Part shown: positions 6,158 through 13,005 of the stretch, piece by piece
How positions within the stretch are numbered: the first letter of the stretch is position 1
Layout: each line of letters opens with the position of its first letter
Assembly (NCBI GenBank): GCA_014304875.1
Contig: JACRUD010000031.1
Span: 1-34,948, forward strand
Direction of reading: 5' to 3'
DNA from: Vulcanimicrobiota bacterium
GTDB taxonomy: Bacteria > Vulcanimicrobiota > Vulcanimicrobiia > Eremiobacterales > Eremiobacteraceae
DNA: 34,948 nt
Made by a program: the position numbers and the translations under genes
Notes under the pieces: generated by a model
Seen by the model: only the letters and a program-made list of their open reading frames with translations
Databases searched by the model: none
Told to the model about the DNA's origin: nothing

Positions 6158-6298
6158 TCACTTCTCCTGGAACCACGTATACGGACAGCCGCCGTCGTAG
6201 CCCAACGCCGAACAGTGGCCGTCTCGATGCAAATGCCGGCCGTGGCCGCAGTTCAGGCACGGCTGCTCGGGTCCGGTGATCCGCTCCTCGTCACTCAT
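6158..6298 (-). CDS. 46-aa Cys/His zinc-binding-type protein
   Basis: The minus strand encodes MSDEERITGPEQPCLNCGHG, RHLHRDGHC, SALGYDGGCPY, then TWFQEK, from ATG 6298 to TGA 6160-6158. The CxxC, His and two further Cys are spaced as in the short one-zinc proteins seen in phages and Actinobacteria (CxxCGH.RHLH..GxC...GCPC type). A GAAGG sequence lies about 8 nt upstream. Codon third positions are mostly G or C. Function unknown; adaptor or nucleic-acid binding is usual for such folds. Confidence 0.5.
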   Translation of the reverse strand: MSDEERITGPEQPCLNCGHGRHLHRDGHCSALGYDGGCPYTWFQEK

Positions 6299-6453
6299 AC
6301 GGTGCGCCTTCGCGACGATCAACGTCTAATTTTTTGGTTTTGGAATTTTTTTTCGGTTCTGTCGCTGAGGACCAAGTAATAATTAGCGCGCGGCAGGGGC
6401 CGCATGGGCCTCCCCAGCCGGCATGGCGGCCGGCCGGCGACCGTCTGTTTTGT

Positions 6454-6474
6454 CAAATGGCCGTCAAATGGATT
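6454..6474. repeat. tandem direct repeat, possible integrase arm-type sites
   Basis: GTCAAATGG occurs at 6455-6463 and again at 6466-6474, 11 bp apart, about 120 bp left of the tRNA fragment. Closely spaced direct repeats beside a core site are the usual arrangement of tyrosine-integrase arm-type sites. The assignment is inference; an operator for the nearby minus-strand gene is the main alternative. Confidence 0.35.
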
Positions 6475-6589
6475 GCATTGGACAGCGTGTAGCGGCAGGT
6501 GACGCGATGGGATGAAGCCTGAGCGCAAGCCCGTACAGGACGGGGCTCCAAGGGACACCGTGTGACAGCGTGGGATGTAGCGGACCGAA

Positions 6590-6631
6590 TTTGTAAACCG
6601 TTGGTCGGGGGTTCAAATCCCTCCGTCGGCT
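6590..6631 (+). other. 3' half of tRNA-Thr(TGT), attachment-site core
   Basis: The 42 nt read as tRNA positions 32-73: anticodon loop TTTGTAA, 3' anticodon arm ACCGT, variable TGGTC, T-stem GGGGG, loop TTCAAAT, CCCTC, acceptor strand CGTCGGC and discriminator T. No CCA is encoded. The 5' flank does not pair (CGAA-side instead of ACGGT) and no GCCGACG acceptor 5' strand occurs nearby, so it is a half, not a gene. Identity beginning exactly at the anticodon loop is what an integration into a tRNA 3' end leaves at the far end of the element. Confidence 0.6.
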
Positions 6632-6716
6632 AACGAGTTATCCTTAGTTTCTAAAAGCTGCTGGTTTTGTTGGCAACATGGAGCAAGCGACGCGGCGGCG
6701 TATTGTCCTCGTAAAG

Positions 6717-6746
6717 GGAAAACGCCGCACAATCAGCGGCGTTTCC
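6717..6746 (+). terminator. hairpin downstream of the tRNA fragment
   Basis: AACGCCGC (6721-6728) pairs with GCGGCGTT (6736-6743) around a 7-nt loop, extended by A-T and followed by TTCCTCTT. It lies about 90 nt after the tRNA-Thr remnant and could be the original terminator of that tRNA transcript. Confidence 0.5.
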
Positions 6747-6965
6747 TCTTGGTTATTCGGCTGGCTTGCGTACGATGTTAGCCGGTTGTCAACGGCATGC
6801 ACTTGAACGGACATTCGGCAGGCGGGCATTACCGAAAAGGGCCGGGCGAATGGCGGCGCGCCGCATAAACGCATGAGCTCCCGGCCGGCGGCTTTTGTGC
6901 TCGCGTGGATGGTCACCGTTACGAGCAGCGGGCCGAGGGGGCCCATTCCGTCGATCTGAAAAGCC

Positions 6966-7100
6966 GTGCGGCTAAAGGACGCTAGGGACCTCGGTTACTG
7001 TGGGAATCAGGTAGGCCAGGCTACTATGTGCTTGATGGGTCTACCCTTTGACCCATCGCGCAGCGGGGCCGAACCGGAAAGCGCCAAGGCCCCATTGCGC
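6966..7100 (+). repeat. coding-type diverged repeat, copy 2 (DLxYCGN)
   Basis: The sequence encodes VRLKDARDLGYCGNQVGQAT then MCLMGLPFDP and is alignable with copy 1 at 5953-6122 over roughly 115 bp. The reading frame stays open from GTG 6966 to 7271, but the later part has poor codon bias. It lies between the two tRNA-Thr-like scars, as copy 1 lies to the left of the first, so each copy seems tied to one element end. Confidence 0.4.
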
Positions 7101-7279
7101 TGCATGCGGTCCACATTACCTGGGCGTGGTCAACGACCGCACTCGACGGCGAGTCGCACATCGACCGCGAAACCTTCGACCCCACCTGCTCCTGCTTCAG
7201 TTTCTTGGCTCGCAGCACGTGGTTGCGTTGTGAGGTCGCGGGTACAGGATGGCGCGCTACGATACGAGTAGGTACGGAG

Positions 7280-7320
7280 TCGTAAAACCGTTGATCGGGG
7301 TCTAAACGCTTTTGTCGGAT
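7280..7320 (+). other. degenerate second tRNA-Thr 3' half
   Basis: TCGTAAAACCGTTGATCGGG followed by G, TCTAAACGCTTTTGTCGGAT aligns with the exact copy at 6590-6631 at roughly two thirds of positions, including ACCGTTG, TCGGGG and GTCGG. The T-stem no longer pairs. It looks like an older scar of the same attachment site, just before the ribosome site of the TonB receptor gene. Confidence 0.4.
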
Positions 7321-7355
7321 TCGCAAAAGCGCGTGCGCTGGCATGAGGACGGTCA

Positions 7356-9782
7356 ATGCAACGTAGAGCTATACAGGCAACGCGCTGCCTCATCGGTCTG
7401 GTCTTCGGTGCCATCATCGCTTGCGGCGCGCCCGGCATCGCCGGCACGACGGGTGGGATCAGCGGGCGCGTGGTGGACGCCGAGACCAAGGTGCCCATCC
7501 CGGGCACGCGGGTCGAAGTTCGCGCAGGCTCGGGTTCAGCCGAAAGCCTGACCGATGCCAAAGGCATCTACACGTTTGTTTCGCTGTCCCCCGACACGTA
7601 TACGTTGTTTGCAAGCCGCGCCGGCTATCAGCCGTTTTCTCAAGGCGGCGTTACCGTTCAGGCGGACGTCCACCAGGTCGTCAATGTGTCGCTGATCTCG
7701 GCCATACGCACGATCGGGCGAGTCATCACTCGCCCGCGTTCGGGACTGGTGCGCCCGGGCCAAACCATAGACGTCTATTCCATAACCCCTGACACGGCCA
7801 AGGCGGCGCAACCTCTCGCGGGGCCTGGGGGCGTCGATCAGGCCTACGGCGCTCTCGCCGTGGTGCCTGGCGTGTACGTGCCCCAAGGTCAGCAAGGCTG
7901 GTATCAACCGATTTTCATCCGTGGCGGCGATCAAGATCAGATAGGCTACGAGCTCGACGGGGTGCCGGTGAACCGCTCTTATGACAATGCGCCGCAGTCG
8001 CTGCTGACGGGAATCGGACAACAAGAGCTGCAGGTGTACACGGGCGGTGCGACGGCAAGCTCCGACGGCCAGGGCATCAGCGGATACGTGAACCAGGTCG
8101 TGAAGACCGGTTCGAAGACTCCATTCGGGTCGCTGACCTACGGCTTCGGATTTCCAGCCGGATATCAAAAAGCAGGCGCCGAGTACGGGGGCGGGACGCA
8201 CGATGGACGGCTGACATATTACATCGCGGCTTCCCTCGCCGATCAATACTACCGCTATGTCGACCCGTTCAACGGCACGAGCTTAAATCGGTCCGGCTTT
8301 TTCTTCCCTTCGTTCCAGTTCACGTCGAGCGGGAATCCGATCGACCTTCCCGGCATCACTCTCGGGGCATCCGAAACACGCGACCGCGAGGCCATCGCCA
8401 ACCTGCATTACTTGCTGCCGCATCGGCGCGATAAGGGCAGCGACGACCTGCAGCTACTCCATGTCGAAAGCGACCTCAACACTTTTACGTACGGCTCGTT
8501 TCTCGACTTCGGAGGTAAAAGCACATTCGGCACCATCTTCGCCTACCCGGACCAGTACATTTACACGGGTCCGATCGGTGCGGTGCTCAACCCCTCGGCG
8601 GTGAGCCAGTACCTGTATCCGGACACGCCCGACGCGGGGCGAAGCTATCAAAGCGCGGTCAACGGCACCCTGCGTGCGGTGGCCGACAACGGCTTCAGTC
8701 TCACCAAGCTGCAGTATCAGCGGAACTTCGGGACTCGCGCGTATCTGCGCTTCGTGGGTTTCGGCTCGTACCGCGGGACCCTAGGGCAGTTCGAGAACAT
8801 CTTACTGGACGCCAGCGGCAATCAATCCGGGGTGAACATCGGCAGCGAAAGATCGATCGGCGTCGAGTTCGCATTTCAGAAGGGCGATTTCGAGCGCGAT
8901 GGGGTATCCGGGCTGGTCGCATTCACGTACAACCACAGCCGCTTTCGCTACGCGAAGTTCGCCAGCGGATTCAACGCGCTCGATCTCATCAATCATCAGA
9001 TCTCACGGTACAACGCTTACACGGCGGCCTGCGCCGCAGGGGGCAGCGCAGCGGGTGCCACGCAGTTCGGTAGTCCGCTGTGCGGCAGCACCAGCGCTGG
9101 AAGTACGGCGGGGCCGTGCTTCACGCCGGGGGGCACTCCTGAGAGCTGCGCTGCGGGCGATGTGGTAAACCCCTATTGGAATAGATCGCCGCAGGCGCTC
9201 TTGGACCCCAATGGCGACTACGTGCCTTACGACATCATTCCCGATCAGCCGCTGCAGGCGGGCAACGGTTTCGGCCAGCCGATCACGGCGACGGTGATTG
9301 GCCAGTATAAACGCCGGCGCTTTACGGTGACGCCCTCGGTCACCTACAGCTCGGGCGCATTCTACGGCGCTCCCCTTTCGACCGTCGGCGACGATCCGGC
9401 CACGAACAACACGTCCACGATTCCGATACCAAACAACTTCACCGGCAAGTTCGATAACATGGGAGCTTTCCAGCAGCCCTGGCGCCTGACCGGAAATCTG
9501 CAGCTCGGCTACGCGGTGACGCGGCGCATGCAGCTTTCGGCGGCGATGACAGGACTTTTCGACGCCTGCCATCAGCGAGGTTACGCGTGGGACCGGCCCA
9601 ACTTCTGCACGTACACGACCCTACCGTTCGGCGTCGCGCCAAACTCGAGCGCGCATGTCAGCGCGACGGGAGATGCGAACTACGAGTTTCCCTACACGGT
9701 TCAGAACGGCAACAACAACACCCAGTATCTGGGCACGAAGATCCCCTTTCAAACCTACGTGACGCTTCAGGTGAAGATGTAG
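7356..9782 (+). CDS. TonB-dependent receptor with carboxypeptidase-regulatory-like domain
   Basis: This 808-aa outer-membrane receptor has a signal peptide (residues ~1-30, ...IIACGAPGIAG). A CarboxypepD_reg-type beta-sandwich follows (~33-115: GGISGRVVDAETKVPIPGT... SDxxGxYTF..L.PDTYTL). Then come a 'DVYSITPDTAKAA' linker in the place of a TonB box, a plug (~150-255, with 'VPGVYVPQGQQGW', IRGGDQDQIGYELDGVPVNR, 'GGATASSDGQGISGYVNQVV') and a long beta-barrel rich in Tyr/Asn/Gly. A Cys-rich loop (~560-600) probably forms a surface disulfide pair. It imports an unknown substrate using TonB energy. GAGGA at 7344-7348 supports the start. No TonB, ExbB or transport partner is adjacent, so the substrate cannot be inferred. 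It shows that the cell has an outer membrane. Confidence 0.85.
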   Translation: MQRRAIQATRCLIGLVFGAIIACGAPGIAGTTGGISGRVVDAETKVPIPGTRVEVRAGSGSAESLTDAKGIYTFVSLSPDTYTLFASRAGYQPFSQGGVTVQADVHQVVNVSLISAIRTIGRVITRPRSGLVRPGQTIDVYSITPDTAKAAQPLAGPGGVDQAYGALAVVPGVYVPQGQQGWYQPIFIRGGDQDQIGYELDGVPVNRSYDNAPQSLLTGIGQQELQVYTGGATASSDGQGISGYVNQVVKTGSKTPFGSLTYGFGFPAGYQKAGAEYGGGTHDGRLTYYIAASLADQYYRYVDPFNGTSLNRSGFFFPSFQFTSSGNPIDLPGITLGASETRDREAIANLHYLLPHRRDKGSDDLQLLHVESDLNTFTYGSFLDFGGKSTFGTIFAYPDQYIYTGPIGAVLNPSAVSQYLYPDTPDAGRSYQSAVNGTLRAVADNGFSLTKLQYQRNFGTRAYLRFVGFGSYRGTLGQFENILLDASGNQSGVNIGSERSIGVEFAFQKGDFERDGVSGLVAFTYNHSRFRYAKFASGFNALDLINHQISRYNAYTAACAAGGSAAGATQFGSPLCGSTSAGSTAGPCFTPGGTPESCAAGDVVNPYWNRSPQALLDPNGDYVPYDIIPDQPLQAGNGFGQPITATVIGQYKRRRFTVTPSVTYSSGAFYGAPLSTVGDDPATNNTSTIPIPNNFTGKFDNMGAFQQPWRLTGNLQLGYAVTRRMQLSAAMTGLFDACHQRGYAWDRPNFCTYTTLPFGVAPNSSAHVSATGDANYEFPYTVQNGNNNTQYLGTKIPFQTYVTLQVKM

Positions 9783-9848
9783 GGCTTTGCCGGAACCTCG
9801 GTACATGGAGGTCACCGTCAGAGCTTGGTTCTTCGTCCCTCATTGGGT

Positions 9849-10631
9849 TCAAGGGATAAAATCCCGATGGGTTACCGAGAGATAGGTTACGAGCGCGACG
9901 ATGACGGTGAGGAACAAAGCGCTCGTGGCAGTGGTGCCAAAACCGATCCCGCCGTTTTTGTGCGTTTGCGACAGCAGGTCCCCCATTGAGGCGCCGAGCG
10001 GACGCGTCAGTATGTAGGCGATCCAGAATGCGAGAACACCATCGATATTCAAGACGAAGTAGGCAAGCGCCGTCACGGCGATAAGCGCCCCGAAGACGAG
10101 CGCCGCGGGCCCGTAGCCCAAGCCTGACGCTTCCCCGAGAAGATCGCCCGCGGACGTCCCAAGCGCAAATGTGAAAAGGATCGCCGCCCAATAAAAAAGC
10201 TCCCGCTTCGTCGTCCGAATGGAATGCACCGAGAGCGTCCGTTCGCTCCACCACCATGAAACGAACACGACCGCAAGCGCGAACGCGAAGACGATCGACG
10301 TCGTGCCGAGGCCGATGCCGAGATTATCGACGAGGTTGTCGGAGATGAGCGTGCCGACCACGCTGACAAGCACGACAACGGTCCAGTAGACCGCCGGAAC
10401 GTAGCGCCGCCTCGTCAATTGGATGCCCAGTGCCACCAGAAACAGCGCGCTCACGACCAGCGACGTTCCGTTCAGGCCAAATCCCATGCGAACGTTTAGA
10501 AAGTCGGCGGCCGTCTCACCGACGGTCGTGGCCAAGATCTTGATGACCCAAAACATGACGATGATCTGAGGCACCTTGTTGAACATCAGCCGCGCCGCAG
10601 ATGGGCCGTTCGTCTGCGCAGTCGTCGCCAT
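9849..10631 (-). CDS. COG4705-type integral membrane protein
   Basis: The 260-aa protein has about eight membrane helices built from repeated units that each contain a Gly/Asp motif: 'ILATTVGETAADFLNV', 'VVGTLISDNLVDNLGIGLGT', 'ALGTSAGDLLGEASGLGYG', 'LTRPLGASMGDLLSQTHKNG'. The repeated T.GD(L/F) signature and the KVPQI..FW.IK(I/L)LATT opening match my memory of the COG4705/DUF347-repeat family of uncharacterised membrane proteins; some members have been linked to metal handling, but that is not shown here. The paired acidic residues inside helices would suit cation transport. AGGA lies ~6 nt before ATG 10631 and a clear promoter is at 10724-10751. It is convergent with the TonB receptor gene. 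Confidence 0.75.
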   Translation of the reverse strand: MATTAQTNGPSAARLMFNKVPQIIVMFWVIKILATTVGETAADFLNVRMGFGLNGTSLVVSALFLVALGIQLTRRRYVPAVYWTVVVLVSVVGTLISDNLVDNLGIGLGTTSIVFAFALAVVFVSWWWSERTLSVHSIRTTKRELFYWAAILFTFALGTSAGDLLGEASGLGYGPAALVFGALIAVTALAYFVLNIDGVLAFWIAYILTRPLGASMGDLLSQTHKNGGIGFGTTATSALFLTVIVALVTYLSVTHRDFIP

Positions 10632-11037
10632 CTACAATCCTATCATTTCCTGAAGAGCGGTCGTTATAGCGTTGAAGGAAAGGCCGCGGTTGTTTTGTCA
10701 AGCGCTTCAAGCACGGTTCCAGTATCCTACGTCCATCGGCTAGTGTTTCAAAATCGTTACAAGAACCTTGCTTGTGTGCGGGACATAAGAAAGCGGCCGG
10801 CATGCGACGACGGCTCTCTTTGTCGACGCTCTAGCGAACGACAAAGCCGGCCATACCGCGGTCCCAACCGTCTTTAGCCAAAGGTCGGGGCTTCTGAGGA
10901 TCGGTGCAAGGCGGGTGAGGTACGCATCACATTTGAGGCAGTTCCGGACACGGCAGCTTGGCCGACGTAACATTTCTCCCAAACCCTCATCCAATGACTA
11001 TATGAGCATGGGCTATGACGCACAGAGAGGACCCGAG
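10632..11037. other. gene-less stretch with a minus-strand promoter
   Basis: About 400 bp between the divergent COG4705 gene and the 53-aa gene. It holds the promoter at 10724-10751 and an imperfect inverted pair GGCCGGC/GCCGGCC (about 10793 and 10847). Short open frames on either strand lack ribosome sites and bias. No RNA gene seen. Confidence 0.5.
10724..10751 (-). promoter_or_regulatory. sigma-70-type promoter for the COG4705 gene
   Basis: On the minus strand: TTGAAA (10751-10746), a 16-nt spacer, TAGGAT (10729-10724), then about 90 nt to ATG 10631. It is the best promoter in the window and shares its TAGGATAC box and flanks with the one at 5302-5331. Confidence 0.55.
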
Positions 11038-11199
11038 ATGCAAACGGTATCACAAGCCAAGGTCGACGGTTGGCAACCGCTTCTTCCCATCCAACGCTGC
11101 TCGCACGACCACAGTGTCATCCTCGTCGCTCGCAATCATCCCGATGCAGGCAATGAGATCGGGTTCGCGCGCGTTGACGGCAGCATGGCCGGCGGCTAA
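11038..11199 (+). CDS. small hypothetical protein, paralog of 5690-5878
   Basis: The start is ATG 11038 with AGAGAGGA about 7 nt upstream. The 53-aa product (MQTVSQAKVDGWQPLLPIQR, CSHDHSVILVARNHPDAGNE, IGFARVDGSMAGG) shares its block order with the 62-aa protein at 5690: M(K/Q)T(L/V)SQA...GW...LP(V/I)(K/Q)R, S(L/V)IL(I/V).RN, GFAR(M/V)D. It is shorter at the C-terminus. Function unknown. Two copies 5 kb apart, one in the element and one in the chromosome, suggest either a mobile small gene or a local family. Confidence 0.5.
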   Translation: MQTVSQAKVDGWQPLLPIQRCSHDHSVILVARNHPDAGNEIGFARVDGSMAGG

Positions 11200-11230
11200 G
11201 CTCGCAGCAGCAAAGCGCGTAGGCGTCTAG

Positions 11231-11412
11231 GCTCGCGCAGAATCCACGGATCAGCTCAAAGGGCCGCCGACCGACCAAATCTCTCAGCGCATCAAAAACG
11301 TCTTGCACTCCAACAAGTCTGCGTACAAAGTCGACCTTTGCGTCGAAGCGGTCCGGGCTTTGCTTGGCGCGAAAGGACCTGAAGCAACAGAAGAAAACCC
11401 ATCGGCTGCATG
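11231..11412 (+). pseudogene. coding remnant without a start, ends at the flavoprotein gene
   Basis: After a TAG at 11228 the frame stays open to TGA 11410-11412 and encodes QLKGPPTDQISQRIKNVLHS then NKSAYKVDLCVEAVRALLGA. This is a convincing helical protein tail with good codon bias but no ATG or GTG start. Its stop overlaps an ATG (11410) of the next gene in an ATGA junction. It is probably the 3' part of a broken gene; a sequencing indel that splits a longer gene is possible. Confidence 0.35.
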
Positions 11413-11424
11413 AGGGGTCGCGGT

Positions 11425-13005
11425 ATGCGGGCGAAATACGATGCTATTATCGTGGGGGCAGGCCATAACGCCCTCGTGACGGCGGCCTATCTTGCCCGGG
11501 CGAAGTGGAAAGTACTGGTCTTGGAGCGCCGCTATATCGTAGGCGGCGCGTGCGTGACCGAAGAGACGTTTCCTGGCTTCAAAGTGTCCACCGCCGCCTA
11601 CGTCAATAGTCTTTTTCGGCCAGAGATCATTCGAGATCTCCGCTTGCGCGATCACGGCTTTGAGGTCTTGGAACGTAACCCCGCGTCCTTCTCGCCCTTT
11701 ATGGACGGGCGCTATCTTCTACTGGGGGTTGACGGCCCTAGCGATAAGCGTGAAATCGCAAAGTTCAGCCGTAAAGATGCGGAGCGCTACGCAGACTACA
11801 ACGCGATGCTGGAACGGGTCGCACGCGTCGTCGAACCGACCTTAATGCAGAAACCGGCGAACGTTCTTCATCCCAGGCTGCCCGATATTCTGAGCATGGC
11901 GTCGCTGGGCGGACGGCTGCAAAAATTGGGCCTTGGCATGGGGGAGGCAATCGAAGTGCTGACAGGTCCTGCCCGCCCGATTCTCGACCGCTGGTTTGAA
12001 TCGCAGGAGCTCAAAGCCACTCTCGGTACGGACGCGATCATCGGGGCGTTCGCTGCTCCGTCGACTCCGGGAACCGCATACGTCCTGTTCCATCACGTCA
12101 TGGGAGAGACGAACGGCAAGCGCGGCGTGTGGAGCTACGTTCGTGGCGGGATGGGCGGTTTGACGCAAGCGCTGGCGAAGGCCGCCACAGATTTGGGAGC
12201 CGAGATCCGGACCGAGGCGGAGGTCTCTAAAATCTTGACCAAGCGGGGCAAAGTCACCGGAGTAGCGCTGGCCAACGGAGATGAGATCCGCGCTCCCAAA
12301 GTTGTCAGCGGCGTTGACTGCAACGTCACATTCGTGCGGCTTATGGATCCCAAAGTGGTTCCGGTCGACTTCTTAAACGCCGTCAAACGCATCGACTACA
12401 GCAGCGCTTCGCTGAAGATCAATGTCGCGCTGGCGGCGCTGCCCAACTTCAGCGCGTGTCCGGGCAGCGAGGCGGGCCCACAACATCGGGGAACCGTGCA
12501 TCTATGCCCGGACCTTGATTTCATCGAACGCGGTTTCGATGACGCCAAGTACGGGCGACCCTCAAAGGATCCGATCGTCGAGTGCACCATCCCTTCAGCC
12601 GTCGATTCCACCGTGGCGCCGCCTGGAAAACACTTGATGTCGATGTTCGTCCAATACGCGCCATATCACCTCAACAGCGGTTCGTGGCGCGATGTCAAGG
12701 AGGCGTTCGCCGACCGTTGTTTTGAGATCGTCGAGCAGTACGCACCCGGCTTTACGAGCTCGGTGATCGACCGCCAGATCCTCAGCCCCTTGGACCTTGA
12801 AGAAACCTTCAATCTAACGGGCGGTAATATTTTCCAAGGCTCCATGCCGGTGCATCAACTCTTCATGATGCGTCCGGTGCCCGGGTTCGCCGGCTATCGC
12901 ACTCCCATCAAGGGTCTATTTATGTGCGGGGCGGCAACCCATCCGGGAGGCGGGGTGATGGGCGCCTCTGGTTGGAATGCGGCCCACACCATGTTACAAG
13001 ACTGA
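11425..13005 (+). CDS. phytoene-desaturase/PYROXD2-like FAD oxidoreductase
   Basis: This 526-aa flavoprotein opens with YDAIIVGAGHNALVTAAYLA (Rossmann FAD site, GxGxxN in place of the third Gly), then ERRYIVGGACVTEE (GG doublet) and 'STAAYVNSLFRPEII'. The C-terminal FAD motif is GLFMCGAATHPGGGVMGASG. This pattern belongs to the phytoene dehydrogenase-related (CrtI/PYROXD2) branch of amine-oxidase-like flavoenzymes, whose bacterial members mostly lack known substrates. I start at ATG 11425 because GAGGGG lies 7 nt upstream; ATG 11410 adds five residues. No CrtB or other carotenoid gene is near, so a carotenoid role is unlikely. A close paralog lies tail-to-tail on the other strand, overlapping by 12 nt, beside a Rieske oxygenase. 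Confidence 0.8.
   Translation: MRAKYDAIIVGAGHNALVTAAYLARAKWKVLVLERRYIVGGACVTEETFPGFKVSTAAYVNSLFRPEIIRDLRLRDHGFEVLERNPASFSPFMDGRYLLLGVDGPSDKREIAKFSRKDAERYADYNAMLERVARVVEPTLMQKPANVLHPRLPDILSMASLGGRLQKLGLGMGEAIEVLTGPARPILDRWFESQELKATLGTDAIIGAFAAPSTPGTAYVLFHHVMGETNGKRGVWSYVRGGMGGLTQALAKAATDLGAEIRTEAEVSKILTKRGKVTGVALANGDEIRAPKVVSGVDCNVTFVRLMDPKVVPVDFLNAVKRIDYSSASLKINVALAALPNFSACPGSEAGPQHRGTVHLCPDLDFIERGFDDAKYGRPSKDPIVECTIPSAVDSTVAPPGKHLMSMFVQYAPYHLNSGSWRDVKEAFADRCFEIVEQYAPGFTSSVIDRQILSPLDLEETFNLTGGNIFQGSMPVHQLFMMRPVPGFAGYRTPIKGLFMCGAATHPGGGVMGASGWNAAHTMLQD

Larger units (their letters stand above)
6299..7355. other. gene-poor boundary region with tRNA scars and repeats
   Basis: About 1 kb with no supportable protein gene. 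It holds, in order: a T-rich patch (6330-6355), direct repeats at 6454-6474, repeated GACAGCGTG at 6481 and 6564, an exact tRNA-Thr 3' half (6590-6631), a hairpin (6717-6746), the second DLxYCGN repeat (6966-7100) and a degenerate tRNA-like copy (7280-7320). Remaining open frames are short and lack codon bias. Confidence 0.5.

Noticed and set aside
6053-6379. 108-codon plus-strand frame beginning at TTG
   Set aside because: Its first part is the DLxYCGN relic; the remainder is antisense to the 46-aa Cys/His gene and lacks coding character.
6540-6632. Complete tRNA gene around the TTCAAAT arm
   Set aside because: The acceptor 5' strand (GCCGACG), the D-arm and the 5' anticodon arm are missing; only positions 32-73 are present.
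11425-13005. Carotenoid biosynthesis locus (CrtI)
   Set aside because: The flavoproteins resemble CrtI broadly, but no phytoene synthase or cyclase is near, and the neighbours point to amine chemistry.
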